The notes: generated by a model not told the origin, from the letters alone. 64,000 bases of DNA from Companilactobacillus alimentarius DSM 20249 (GCF_002849895.1 NZ_CP018867.1:2046001-2110000), one strand, 5' to 3'. Positions 53,049-62,015 are shown, numbered from the stretch's first letter. Numbers and translations are program-made.

Positions 53049-53151
53049 TATTCTTTTCCTCTGAAAATTAATTGGTGAAGTTTGTTGACTAATTAACACT
53101 AATATTATTATGCTAAAGCAAGAAGTGAAATAAGAAAAGGGTGTATTTAAA

Positions 53152-53430
53152 TTGTATAAAGTATTAATCGTGCTCCATGAAGGTGACGACTATATTAGAA
53201 TGAACAAAGTCTACATTGAAAGTATGCCTGTTGCCGGACAATATATCATTCATTCCGACGGATTAGCCTATTATGTTGAAGAAGTAACAACTTTTGTAGG
53301 CTATGTCAGCAGTAAGGGAGCTATTGCTATCGTGGTTGTCCATCCCGCTCCTAAGGATTCAGAAGTTAACAGACTCTATGGGATGGATATTGAAAAGGAT
53401 CTAGATGATCCGGAATATAATAAGAAATAA
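53152..53430 (+). CDS. Conserved-looking small protein, unknown function
   Basis: A 92-residue soluble acidic protein with a beta-rich opening (YKVLIVLHEGDDYIRM) and a charged tail. TTG at 53152 follows AAAAGGGTG with eight bases spacing. It is divergent from proB, ends in a good terminator and stands alone. Not recognised. Confidence 0.65.
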   Translation: MYKVLIVLHEGDDYIRMNKVYIESMPVAGQYIIHSDGLAYYVEEVTTFVGYVSSKGAIAIVVVHPAPKDSEVNRLYGMDIEKDLDDPEYNKK

Positions 53431-53461
53431 ACGACTCCATTAATTACCAAGTCATTGTGAC

Positions 53462-53505
53462 AATAATCTTCTAGATTCCTTGAGAATTGGAAGATTATTT
53501 TTTTT
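53462..53505 (+). terminator. Intrinsic terminator
   Basis: AATAATCTTCTAGATTC (53462-53478) pairs with GAATTGGAAGATTATT, followed by a run of eight T. Confidence 0.8.
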
Positions 53506-53518
53506 GTATTAGTAAATG

Positions 53519-53556
53519 AATGTCCAAATTGTATAAAACAAGCTGGATTGGACATT
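53519..53556. repeat. Inverted repeat in the 53.4-54.1 kb gap
   Basis: AATGTCCAA (53519-53527) and TTGGACATT (53548-53556) match perfectly with a 20-base spacer: an operator or hairpin with no gene nearby to assign it to. Confidence 0.5.
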
Positions 53557-53681
53557 AATAATTAAAAAATGAACCTACATTTTCTTGTATTTTGCGATAA
53601 AAATATATTTTTTGTCTATATTTGTAAACTTTTTTTACCAGAATTGGTCTTTACCAACTGTAGCAAGGGATTGAGAGCAAA

Positions 53682-53750
53682 AAAATAAAGGCCTACCACT
53701 AGCCTTTATTTTGCGAGAAATTAAATCAGAGCCTACCACTAACCCTGATT
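53682..53750. ncRNA. Two stem-loops with the same loop sequence (candidate small RNA)
   Basis: Hairpin 1: AAAATAAAGGC (53682-53692) with GCCTTTATTTT (53702-53712). Hairpin 2: AATCAG (53724-53729) with CTGATT (53745-53750). Both stems are different but enclose the same 11 bases GCCTACCACTA (53691-53701 and 53731-53741). On the minus strand the loops read TAGTGGTAG after C/T, containing the YUNR U-turn pattern seen in antisense RNAs, and hairpin 1 is then a good terminator with a run of seven T. Strand, promoter and function are not settled. Confidence 0.4.
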
Positions 53751-53791
53751 CCTAAGCAGTTGAGAAGGAGTACTACTCTAAAAGGATAACA

Positions 53792-53908
53792 ATGAAATAT
53801 TGTCAGGTTAATACATCTCGCTTATATAACCAAATTAATTATAAAACGTATATAAAAGTTTTTCTACAATCCAGAAAAAATAATTTGATTAAAAAAACAA
53901 AATATTAA
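53792..53908 (+). CDS. Possible 38-residue basic peptide
   Basis: ATG 53792 with AAAGGAT six bases upstream opens a frame of 38 residues, rich in Lys, Tyr and Asn (ends NNLIKKTKY), not hydrophobic. It follows the hairpin pair. The frame could be chance in AT-rich DNA. Apart from this and the structures above, the 710-base gap 53431-54140 shows no gene. Confidence 0.25.
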   Translation: MKYCQVNTSRLYNQINYKTYIKVFLQSRKNNLIKKTKY

Positions 53909-54140
53909 AAAGATTCATAAATTAAATACACTATCTTGTCGTATTTGGAAATAGGCATGACAGATTTTTCTAAAAATGTCATAATTTAATATATAGAGAA
54001 TGCTGATAGTATATAAATGGTTCAGAAAAGTATAATCATTTTATATAAAACTGAAAGCATCTCGGCACTTTTATGTTCCATAATAAGTGACGATAAGAGA
54101 GATTATTGCATGTTGAGGATATTTTGTAGAGAAGGGTGGT

Positions 54141-54422
54141 ATGACTTTGAAAGAAGTAAGAGTTTCCAATGTAGAACGAGATAATTTTATTCGTTCGATG
54201 GAAGAGTCTGTCGGTTCCTTCAATTTGGGTTGCGAAGGATCATTAATAAACCTAGTATTTAAACATCTTAAGTTGCTTGAATATGATGATAGTTTAGAAG
54301 ATGAGCTAGGCAAGTTTAGACACGACTTGATTAAGTATGATATTGATACTGGTCATCGTCATAATCGTGATGTCGAAGAGTTACTTTTTAAAATTAAAAA
54401 TCGTAATTTACCATATATATAA
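54141..54422 (+). CDS. Small protein of unknown function
   Basis: A 93-residue soluble acidic protein (LKEVRVSNVERDNFIRSMEE at the start; HRHNRDVEELLFKIKNR at the end). ATG at 54141 follows GAAGGGTGG. Not recognised. A strong terminator follows. Confidence 0.6.
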   Translation: MTLKEVRVSNVERDNFIRSMEESVGSFNLGCEGSLINLVFKHLKLLEYDDSLEDELGKFRHDLIKYDIDTGHRHNRDVEELLFKIKNRNLPYI

Positions 54423-54450
54423 GAATATTAATAATTATTAAAAGAAAAAT

Positions 54451-54497
54451 GGTACCTACAAAGAGTGTGTTTCAAGCTCTTTGTAGGTACTATTTTT
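54451..54497 (+). terminator. Intrinsic terminator
   Basis: GTACCTACAAAGAG (54452-54465) pairs with CTCTTTGTAGGTAC (54477-54490), followed by TATTTTT. Confidence 0.82.
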
Positions 54498-54559
54498 GAA
54501 TGGAGTAGAAGTCTGCAATTTTAGATTGTCTGAGATATGATTTTCATGAGGTGCAAAAA

Positions 54560-55312
54560 ATGTTAAAAATATATTCACGAATTATTCAAGACGTTCCTAC
54601 GCTAGAAGTAGTTAAGGAAGAATTAACTGATCAAGCTTTACCATTAGTCATTTTTTACCACGGCTGGCGTTCAGCTAAAGAACAAGTTTTGACACAAGCA
54701 AGAAAGCTCGCTCGAAAAAATATTCGTGTGCTTTTGCCAGACGCGATCAATCACGGACAAAGGCATGCGGATGTTTCGTCTATCCCATCGTTTACCTTTT
54801 GGAATAGTATTCAGGGAAACATTTCCGAATTTTCATTATTGAGGGAATATTACCAAAGAAGAGATCTAATTAAGGACCAAAAAATCGGTGTCGGTGGCTA
54901 TTCCATGGGTGGGATGACGACTTCGGCACTTTTAACAAGACATCCGGAAATCACCGCTGCCGCAGTCATTATGGGAACCCCTAATCTCAACGCTTATGCC
55001 CGCTTAGTTCGTGAAGATGCAGCCAAGAGAAAAATGTATTACCCTAAGGATTTAGAATTATTAACTAGTTGGATTAAATACTATGATCTTAACAGTCAAC
55101 CAGAAAAGATTGCTCACCGACCAGTCTTATTTTGGCATGGAACCAGTGATCCAAGAATTCCTTACCGTCAATCAAAGGATTTCTTTGATCGAATCCAAGG
55201 AGAAGACTACGCTCAACAAGTTGCCTTCATTACTGGATATAAAGCTGGACACTTGGTGGAGCCTCGTTTGATGGATAAAATTGCTAATTTCTTTGAGTAC
55301 TATTTAGAATGA
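54560..55312 (+). CDS. Alpha/beta hydrolase (esterase/peptidase type)
   Basis: A 250-residue serine hydrolase. Nucleophile elbow GYSMGG near residue 115, acid Asp in HGTSDPRIP, and the final His in AGHLVEP; the oxyanion part is FYHGWRS. This is the YitV-like esterase family of lactobacilli, acting on short-chain esters. ATG at 54560 lies after GAGGTG; GTG at 54551 sits on that site. The 3' end overlaps the convergent MFS gene by 13 bases. Confidence 0.9.
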   Translation: MLKIYSRIIQDVPTLEVVKEELTDQALPLVIFYHGWRSAKEQVLTQARKLARKNIRVLLPDAINHGQRHADVSSIPSFTFWNSIQGNISEFSLLREYYQRRDLIKDQKIGVGGYSMGGMTTSALLTRHPEITAAAVIMGTPNLNAYARLVREDAAKRKMYYPKDLELLTSWIKYYDLNSQPEKIAHRPVLFWHGTSDPRIPYRQSKDFFDRIQGEDYAQQVAFITGYKAGHLVEPRLMDKIANFFEYYLE

Positions 55313-56688
55313 TTGGTTCTTGGAACAGCAAAGAAGAGAATAATAAAATTGATCAATCCTAAAACTACTAGCAAGATAAAAGCATGTTGAGAACCAATAG
55401 CGGTAGAAACCTTTGTGGACAATTGTGCGTTATTTTGACTTTGAGCAATAATGGTAGAAACAATGGAGGTACCAGTTGCTCCAGCAAATTGCTGCAAAGT
55501 ATTGAAGAAGGCATTACCGTCAGCTTGATCTTGGTCAGTTAAGTATTTGAGTCCATCGGTCATGATGTTTCCAAATGACATCCCCATTCCGAACATATAG
55601 ATAATATAGATCCAAATAATCATCGTATTGGTCAGATTTAGGCTTAAAAAGGTAAAGGCAAGCAGTGAAATGTCAGCTAAAGCGACCCCACTGAGAATAG
55701 GAATTCGAGCTCCAACTTCATCCAAAATTTTACCGCCTAGAGGAGCCAGGATTGCGCCCACAACACCGGCAGGAAGAACCGCTAAGCCAGCAATTGTAGC
55801 GTTGTCGTTGTTAACTAGTTGAATATAGTTAGGCAAAATGAAAGCGAAGCCTAATGATAAGATTTGGAAAAGAAAGAAGCTTAGTAGATGACCGCTGAAA
55901 ATTTTATTTTTCAAAACATTGAGGTTCAATAACGGCTCAGAAATTTTTTGTGAACGGATAATGAAGCCTACTAAACCAATGATACCTAGAACAAAGGCTG
56001 TTATAACTAGAGGACTCATTTGGCTCATATTACTGAATCCAAAGATTAAACCAGTAAATGTCAAAATTAAAGCTAATAAACCGATAACGTCAAATTTGGA
56101 TTTTCGAATTTGACTTTTTTGTTGAATATTTTTAATACCAAGGAAAAATGAAATAATCAGAATTGGTAATAGGATAACGAAAATATAACGCCAGCCCCAA
56201 GCACTAACGACTAATCCACCAAAGGTAGGACCAATAGCGGGAGCTACAGCAGTGATCAGAGTTCCTAATCCCATCATCAGACCAGTTTTACTTTCGGGAA
56301 CACTTTCTAAAATGATATTAAACATTAATGGCAAAGCAATTCCAGTTCCTAATCCTTGAATGACTCGACCAAGTAATAATAGTGAAAATATTGGTGCGAC
56401 AGCGTCGATCAAGACTCCAAAAATGAAGAAGAGATTGGCGTAAATAAAGAGAGTCTTTGTCTTAAAATTATGTTTAAAAAACGAAGATAATGGCACAATG
56501 ATGGCGACTACTAGTAAATAAATTGTTGTCATCCATTGGACTGTAGAAGTTGTAACATTGAATTCTTTCATCAATGTAGGGAAGGAAATGTTCATTGATG
56601 TTTCGACGATTACCCCGCAAAAGGACATTAATCCTGTGGCAATAACCGCCAATAAAACTCGTAATGGTATTTTTTCTTGTTTTTCCAT
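55300..56688 (-). CDS. MFS drug exporter, DHA2 (EmrB/QacA) family
   Basis: A 462-residue, 14-helix multidrug exporter. Motif VETSMNISFPTLMKEF in helix 1 and the DHA2 motif GPTFGGLVVSAWGWRYIF in helix 5 are typical. The gene follows the MarR gene directly, the start sharing one base with its stop, so one operon. Expected to be induced when the MarR protein releases DNA on binding a drug or phenolic compound. Confidence 0.9.
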   Translation of the reverse strand: MEKQEKIPLRVLLAVIATGLMSFCGVIVETSMNISFPTLMKEFNVTTSTVQWMTTIYLLVVAIIVPLSSFFKHNFKTKTLFIYANLFFIFGVLIDAVAPIFSLLLLGRVIQGLGTGIALPLMFNIILESVPESKTGLMMGLGTLITAVAPAIGPTFGGLVVSAWGWRYIFVILLPILIISFFLGIKNIQQKSQIRKSKFDVIGLLALILTFTGLIFGFSNMSQMSPLVITAFVLGIIGLVGFIIRSQKISEPLLNLNVLKNKIFSGHLLSFFLFQILSLGFAFILPNYIQLVNNDNATIAGLAVLPAGVVGAILAPLGGKILDEVGARIPILSGVALADISLLAFTFLSLNLTNTMIIWIYIIYMFGMGMSFGNIMTDGLKYLTDQDQADGNAFFNTLQQFAGATGTSIVSTIIAQSQNNAQLSTKVSTAIGSQHAFILLVVLGLINFIILFFAVPRTNHSK

Positions 56689-57116
56689 TATTCGACCTCC
56701 TTAAAATCTTTTTGAAATTGTAAAAATTTTTTAATGGTTTTGAGTTCGTCTGAACTGAAATTATTTTCGAGAATTTCTTGTTGATGAATCATGTAAGCCT
56801 TGATTTCTTTTTCTAATAAACGTGCCTTATCAGTGAGAAAAACTGATTTCTGCCGAGCATCTTTTTTGGCAGGTTGGCGATAAATCAGTTGCTTTTTCTC
56901 CATACGTTGTAGCGCGATTGTAGCTGTGGAGCGTTGAATAAAAAATTCATTTTCAATGTCACGTTGATAAAGTTCTTCATCTTGATGATGGCTTAAGAAA
57001 TCAATGATCGACATCTGAACCCAAGTTGTATCGTATTTTTTGGCGAAAGCGTCGAAACGACGAGAAATTTGATTTGAAGCAATTTTAAGTAAAGTGTTAA
57101 TATTTGTCCTTGTCAT
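56688..57116 (-). CDS. MarR family transcriptional regulator
   Basis: A 142-residue winged-helix regulator (RDIENEFFIQRSTATIALQRMEKKQLIYRQPAKKDARQKSVFLTDKA, with the DAR wing). ATG at 57116 lies after the weak site GGGGGC. First gene of an operon with the DHA2 exporter, which it most likely represses. Confidence 0.9.
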   Translation of the reverse strand: MTRTNINTLLKIASNQISRRFDAFAKKYDTTWVQMSIIDFLSHHQDEELYQRDIENEFFIQRSTATIALQRMEKKQLIYRQPAKKDARQKSVFLTDKARLLEKEIKAYMIHQQEILENNFSSDELKTIKKFLQFQKDFKEVE

Positions 57117-57222
57117 ATTTGCCCCCTGTTTAATTAACGTTAGATGGCTAACAATTAATTATGCTACTACGAAAAAAAATAAAAAGCAATAGTAAGTCGT
57201 ACAGTATAAATTTCTGTATATT

Positions 57223-57273
57223 AAAACAAATGGACAAGGTAATTATGCTTTGATTACCTTGTCCATTTGTTTT
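57223..57273. terminator. Bidirectional palindrome/terminator
   Basis: AAAACAAATGGACAAGGTAAT (57223-57243) pairs with its complement at 57253-57273 perfectly. It serves the left-going AMP-binding gene or insulates the MarR promoter. Confidence 0.7.
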
Positions 57274-57319
57274 AATGCTCGAAAGTGGGCTATATTATGT
57301 CCTACTTTCGTATTAACAT

Positions 57320-58780
57320 TTAAATAATTTTATAATTCAACTGTAAAAGCTTAGTATGAAGAATTTTGCCACTGGTTGTCTTAGGCATTTTGTCGATCAG
57401 TCGAAATTCTACTGGAATCTGATAGTCTATCAAATTGTGACGACCAAATTCTTTGAGAGTAGCACTAGATAAGTAAGCATTTTTTTGTAACTCTAAATAG
57501 GCGACAGGTACTTGATCATCGCCACCGTTTGGGGAACCGACAATACAAATATCGTTAATTCCATTGATACTGCGATAAGTGTTTTCCACTTCTTTGGGAT
57601 AAATAATTTTATTGCCACGATAAATCAATTCTTCTTTACGACCCTTGAGATAAAGAAAATTGTCCTCATCCAAATAACCCATATCACCAGTTTTGAAGAA
57701 ACCATCTTTAGTAAATCGAGAACGGTATAATTGTTGTTTATTCAAGTAACCGATAGCAATTGTAGGTGATTTCACTTCAATAGAGCCAATATTATCTTGA
57801 TTGATTTCAGCAATCCTGATTTGTTCGGTGAAGAATGGTTGACCACAGGAACCAGCTTTATTTTCGGCGTCGTTAAAACTTAAAGCAGCAATATTGGAAG
57901 TGGTTTCGGTCATACCATAGGATTGCAAGACCGGTATTCCTAACATATTGCAACGTAACAGTGTCCAGTTGTCGACTAGACCATAACCTAAAAAGACGCA
58001 TCTAAATTTAGAATTATAGTTTTGTCCCTGAGGCAGCGCATTGAGTAGTTCGCGTAACATTGAAGGTGTTAACGAAATAATCGTAGCACGTTCGTTGATC
58101 AAAGCCTTGTTCAACTGTTCGACATTGAAACCATCAATAAGATAGACGGCAATGCCGTAGATTAGAGAGCGCATGATAATAGAGAATCCGGGTGTATTAA
58201 AAATAGGAACGGTCAAGATCCAGATATCTTCCTGATTGACTCCTAGATTCAAAGAGGTTCCCATAGCTGAGAAAAAATAATTGCCATAAGTCAGCATAAC
58301 GCCAATATCATTGTTATCATTATGATTAGGGGTGTAAAGAATTGAGGCCACCTGATTGTTATCAAATTCCGTGATTGGATGATAGTCTGAACTTTTGTTG
58401 AGACTTAAAATATCGGAAATCATGGTTTGATTCCAAGCAACTTTTTTTATTTCGGCAGTTGGGGCAGAATCGCTGATAAGAATCGTCTTAGGCTTGCAGT
58501 CATTTATTTGATAATCTAAGGAATCAAAGGATAGTTCAGTATCGAGCATGATTATCCGAGCTCCTAGCTGTTGAAGTGCTAGAATGGCAACGTAGCCATT
58601 AAAACAATTATCGGAAAATAAGGCGATGGGATCATTTTTACGAATGCCGCTAGTGAACAATTTGCTGGCAAATAGTTGGACGCATGAATTGAGTTCTTGA
58701 AAGGTAAAATCGGCATGCTCTAAGATTAAAGCCACTTTGTTAGGATCTAATTTTGCACGTTTGATTAACCAATTTTCCAA
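57320..58780 (-). CDS. Acyl-CoA ligase family (MenE-like) with degenerate P-loop
   Basis: A 486-residue adenylate-forming enzyme. Conserved parts are QSYGMTET (A5), KTGDMGYLDEDNFLYLKGRKEELIYRGNKI (A7-A8) and PKTTSGKI with the C-terminal Lys. The nucleotide loop A3, normally SGTTGxPKG, reads TPNHNDNNDIG (residues 150-160), so the Thr/Ser/Gly and Lys are gone. The related MenE makes o-succinylbenzoyl-CoA, but no other menaquinone gene is nearby. It is divergent from a hotdog thioesterase gene. Adenylation may be slow, altered or lost. ATG at 58780 has GGAAAAG upstream. Confidence 0.75.
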   Translation of the reverse strand: MENWLIKRAKLDPNKVALILEHADFTFQELNSCVQLFASKLFTSGIRKNDPIALFSDNCFNGYVAILALQQLGARIIMLDTELSFDSLDYQINDCKPKTILISDSAPTAEIKKVAWNQTMISDILSLNKSSDYHPITEFDNNQVASILYTPNHNDNNDIGVMLTYGNYFFSAMGTSLNLGVNQEDIWILTVPIFNTPGFSIIMRSLIYGIAVYLIDGFNVEQLNKALINERATIISLTPSMLRELLNALPQGQNYNSKFRCVFLGYGLVDNWTLLRCNMLGIPVLQSYGMTETTSNIAALSFNDAENKAGSCGQPFFTEQIRIAEINQDNIGSIEVKSPTIAIGYLNKQQLYRSRFTKDGFFKTGDMGYLDEDNFLYLKGRKEELIYRGNKIIYPKEVENTYRSINGINDICIVGSPNGGDDQVPVAYLELQKNAYLSSATLKEFGRHNLIDYQIPVEFRLIDKMPKTTSGKILHTKLLQLNYKII

Positions 58781-58893
58781 AATATGGCCTCTTTTCCTTT
58801 AGTAATTTGATATTATTAAAATTGCTATGACTTGATTGTAGAACACTTGCATAATAAAATTCTAAGTAATTATGAAAAAAATTGAGGTACAAA

Positions 58894-59262
58894 ATGAGTT
58901 TGCTAAAAGATATGGGTATCGAAGTAGTTGAACAGGGAAAACATAAAGTGGTTTTACAGATGGAAATCAGTGAAGATCATTTAGAGATGGAATCAAAAAA
59001 AGCCGGTAGTATTGCCGCAATGTTATCAGAAACAGCCGCCAGTATTGGAGGTAACTTAAATATTGAGGGCGATGGGACTGCAGCCATTTTGAGTGTGTCC
59101 TTGCATAACTTAAATTCGTTGAAATTAGGTCGAATTGTTGTCGAAGCCATCTCAATTAGAAATGGTAGCAATATTCAAACTTGGCAAGCCACTATCCATT
59201 ATGATAACAGTGCGATCACTAACAGCTTAAGTACAATAACGTTAAAAAAAATCCAGATCTAA
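58894..59262 (+). CDS. Hotdog-fold thioesterase (PaaI/MenI-like)
   Basis: A 122-residue thioesterase of the hotdog fold (KAGSIAAMLSETAASIGGNLN as the helix, with the catalytic acid in SETAA). ATG at 58894 follows GAGGT; a TTG at 58882 is rejected. It cuts acyl-CoA or aryl-CoA. It is divergent from the MenE-like ligase-type gene, suggesting both handle the same acid. The 3' end overlaps the convergent membrane-protein gene by four bases. Confidence 0.82.
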   Translation: MSLLKDMGIEVVEQGKHKVVLQMEISEDHLEMESKKAGSIAAMLSETAASIGGNLNIEGDGTAAILSVSLHNLNSLKLGRIVVEAISIRNGSNIQTWQATIHYDNSAITNSLSTITLKKIQI

Positions 59263-59780
59263 TGACGATAGATTCTGGAATTTATGATTTCAAAGAAAGC
59301 TAGTGCAATTAAGCTTAATCCGAATAATTGATAAATAAAAATAATTGTTTTAGAAGGGTTCAAAATAAATACAATTCCTGCCAGCATTAACAAAGCTGAA
59401 TAGAGATAATCTAGGTAGGGTTTTATTTGAACTCTTTTTGTCATCTCATGGGAATCCCGAAACTGGTTGATGCCGTTAACCAATAAAATAATACCTAAGA
59501 CAGGTGGAACCAAACTTACAAAGAATTTTGCGAATAGAAGCACTCCTAAGGCTAAAAAGAGTGCACCAATTCCTAAACCGATAGCGATATTATTTTCGCC
59601 AGTACTTTTACGAATACTCAAACCATCAATTATGGATAGAATCCCATAAATAGCGATATAACTTGAAACAATATAAATAATAATATTGAAACTTTTTATA
59701 GGAGCAATGACGATTAGTATTCCTGCCGCTAATAAAAAGAAAAAGCGTAACCAGCGATAAAGCTGGAACTGTTTGACCAT
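59259..59780 (-). CDS. HdeD/DUF308 family membrane protein
   Basis: A 173-residue membrane protein with six hydrophobic segments in pairs (FFLLAAGILIVIAPIKS, then GLGIGALFLALGVLLFA, ALLMLAGIVFILNP). HdeD-like proteins are linked to acid stress in enterobacteria; the role here is unknown. ATG at 59780 follows AGGGGGAT; a frame to 59804 is rejected. Confidence 0.82.
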   Translation of the reverse strand: MVKQFQLYRWLRFFFLLAAGILIVIAPIKSFNIIIYIVSSYIAIYGILSIIDGLSIRKSTGENNIAIGLGIGALFLALGVLLFAKFFVSLVPPVLGIILLVNGINQFRDSHEMTKRVQIKPYLDYLYSALLMLAGIVFILNPSKTIIFIYQLFGLSLIALAFFEIINSRIYRH

Positions 59781-59921
59781 ATTTATAAATCCCCCTGCAA
59801 ACATCTAAGTACATAATAACAGAAAATCACGAAAATAGAATTAGTCATAATATATTATTCACAAACTTGTTTATCGAAATATAAGCGAGCCGATATGGCA
59901 ACTGTGAGCAAATCACTTTTA

Positions 59922-59949
59922 TTGTGAAAACGATGTGGTACGGTATAAG
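59922..59949 (+). promoter_or_regulatory. Promoter of pyruvate oxidase with a cre-like site
   Basis: TTGTGA (59922-59927) and TATAAG (59944-59949) are 16 bases apart. Overlapping them, TGAAAACGATGTGG (59925-59938) matches the CcpA consensus TGWNANCGNTNWCA at 12 of 14 positions. Repression by glucose through CcpA is known for pyruvate oxidase of L. plantarum. Confidence 0.6.
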
Positions 59950-59974
59950 TAAATAGATACAAGGGGGAACCATC

Positions 59975-61699
59975 ATGAGTGTTCGTGCATCTGATAAAAT
60001 GATTGAAGTATTAGAAAAATGGGGCGTCAATAATATTTATGGACTGCCCGGGGATTCCGTTGATACGACAATCGATGCTCTTTACCGTGCTCAAGATAAA
60101 ATAAAATTTACACATGTCTTGCATGAAGAGGTAGCCGCTTTAGCAGCTTCAGCTCATGCTAAATTAACTGGGAAATTAGGCGTTTGTTTGTCGATTGGTG
60201 GTCCTGGCGCAATTCATCTACTTAATGGATTGTACGATGCCAAAATGGATCACGCACCAGTTTTGGCAATTTTAGGACAAGTCCAATCCAAACTTTTGAA
60301 TACTGATTTCTTCCAAGAAGTTGACACGCATGTGTTGTTCGATGATGTTGCCGTCTACAATAAAATCATTATGGACCCACAATCTTTGCCAAGAATCGCT
60401 GATGAAGCTATCAGAACCGCTATTGCCAAGAAAGGTGTAGCTGTTTTAACGATTCCTGATGATATACCAGCCCATATGATCAAAGATAATTTCACACCGA
60501 GCGTTGATAAATTTAAGTTAGATGATTACAAGGTTGACGATGACAAAATCAAAGCGGCTTTGGAAATGATGAAGATTCACTCCAACCCAATTGTTTTGGC
60601 TGGCGTCGGAATCAAAAATGCTAAAGCTGAAACAAAAGAATTCATTGAAAAATACAAGTTGCCGATTATTTTAACCATGCCAGCTAAGGGCTTGGTTGAT
60701 GATGATCATCCATATAATTTGGGACAATTAGGTAAATTAGGAACTAAACCCGCTTTTGAAATGATGCAAAAAGCTGATTTGGTAATAATGCTTGGAACTG
60801 ATTATCCTTACGCACCATATCTGAATAAAAAAGTTGACGCCATTCAAGTAGATATCAACGCCGATAGAATAGGCAAGCGTCGCCATATTAATTTAGCTAT
60901 TCAAGGCGATACTAAAGAGGTTTTGAGTCGCTTGAATGCCTTGGGAGAACCCGTCAAAGAACGTCATTTCTTAGATTTAGCCGTTTCTAAGATGGGACAA
61001 TGGCGTAGTTGGATGCATGATGTTTATACCAAAAAACACGAGGGCGTCTTGCCTTCATTGATGTTCCATAACATTAGTAAGAGTGCTCCAAGTGATACTG
61101 TTTGGTCAATTGATGTTGGAACTTCAACAGCCTTTGGTGCTAGATTTTTGACTGCTAAATCATCCCAGATGTATACAATTTCAGCTTGGCTAGGAACAAT
61201 GGGTTGTGCTTTGCCAGGAGCAATTGCCGCAAAAATGGATATGCCCGATCGGCCAGTGTATGCTATTGCTGGAGATGGTGCTTTTTCCATGGTTATGCAG
61301 GATTTTGCCACAGCGGTAAGATACAATCTTCCAATGTTGTTTGTAGTTTTGAATAATAAACTATTAGCCTTTATTGAGTACGAACAACAGTCAGCAGGTC
61401 AACAAAATTATGGTATCAGTTTACCAAGTATTGATTTCGCTAAATTTGCTGAAGCTTGTGGTGGTATTGGCGAGAGAATAACCACTGATAAGGAATTCAG
61501 TGAAGCAATTGAGAAGTATCGTAATCCTGAAAAACCAGTTTTGTTGGATGTAGCCGTTAACGATGAAGCCCCACTTCCAGGAAAGATTATGATGGACGAA
61601 GCTCATGGCTATGCTAAATTTGGCTTAGGTCACGTTATTGACAAGAAGAGTCTTCCAGAATTACCACCAATGAAAGAGATCTTACGTTCATTCTTATAA
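59975..61699 (+). CDS. poxB: Pyruvate oxidase
   Basis: A 574-residue TPP- and FAD-dependent enzyme. It starts ASDKMIEVLEKWGVNNIYGLPGDSVD, with the catalytic Glu in HEEVAALAASAHAKLTG; the TPP site is AGDGAFSMVMQDFATAVRYNLPMLFVVLNN (GDG...NN). It turns pyruvate, phosphate and oxygen into acetyl phosphate, CO2 and hydrogen peroxide, giving ATP under aeration. ATG at 59975 follows AAGGGGGAA. The length is somewhat shorter than the L. plantarum enzyme. Confidence 0.93.
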   Translation: MSVRASDKMIEVLEKWGVNNIYGLPGDSVDTTIDALYRAQDKIKFTHVLHEEVAALAASAHAKLTGKLGVCLSIGGPGAIHLLNGLYDAKMDHAPVLAILGQVQSKLLNTDFFQEVDTHVLFDDVAVYNKIIMDPQSLPRIADEAIRTAIAKKGVAVLTIPDDIPAHMIKDNFTPSVDKFKLDDYKVDDDKIKAALEMMKIHSNPIVLAGVGIKNAKAETKEFIEKYKLPIILTMPAKGLVDDDHPYNLGQLGKLGTKPAFEMMQKADLVIMLGTDYPYAPYLNKKVDAIQVDINADRIGKRRHINLAIQGDTKEVLSRLNALGEPVKERHFLDLAVSKMGQWRSWMHDVYTKKHEGVLPSLMFHNISKSAPSDTVWSIDVGTSTAFGARFLTAKSSQMYTISAWLGTMGCALPGAIAAKMDMPDRPVYAIAGDGAFSMVMQDFATAVRYNLPMLFVVLNNKLLAFIEYEQQSAGQQNYGISLPSIDFAKFAEACGGIGERITTDKEFSEAIEKYRNPEKPVLLDVAVNDEAPLPGKIMMDEAHGYAKFGLGHVIDKKSLPELPPMKEILRSFL

Positions 61700-61711
61700 A
61701 AGTTAAATGTG

Positions 61712-61760
61712 AAAATACCTGTGTTAGTTGATAAATTTCAATTAATACGGGTATTTTATT
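61712..61760 (+). terminator. Intrinsic terminator after pyruvate oxidase
   Basis: AAAATACC (61712-61719) pairs with GGTATTTT (61750-61757) with further pairing inside, T-rich after. Confidence 0.65.
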
Positions 61761-61954
61761 ATCTTCAAGGTGAATCATAAAGTTTTATCTTAAACAAATT
61801 TTAATAATTGGATTGATTCAATAAAATGGTTAATCACGCGATAATATCGGGATTGCTTATGCTTATACCAGTTTTAAAAATTATAAAAATCTTGCAAGTA
61901 AATTAAAAAACTATTAAAATAGTTAATATTTCAATTTCGAAATAGAGTTGTAAT

Positions 61955-62000
61955 TAATTAGAGTATCAATCCCGACAGAAATATTGATATTTTCTAATTA
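61955..62000 (+). promoter_or_regulatory. Hairpin directly before the ribosome site of the amino acid permease
   Basis: TAATTAGA (61955-61962) with TCTAATTA (61993-62000), and TATCAAT (61964-61970) with ATTGATA (61983-61989), form one stem ending three bases before GAGGAG at 62003. It may adjust translation. The rest of the gap 61761-61954 has only short palindromes (AACTATTAAAATAGTT at 61909-61924). Confidence 0.45.
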
Positions 62001-62015
62001 TTGAGGAGTATGTGT

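Noticed and set aside
53682..53908. Fst/par-type toxin-antitoxin locus
   Set aside because: Two repeats and a terminator are present, but no hydrophobic toxin frame of 25-35 residues lies on either strand.
57320..59262. Menaquinone biosynthesis locus
   Set aside because: Only MenE-like and thioesterase-like genes occur; the ligase P-loop is degenerate and no other men genes are present.
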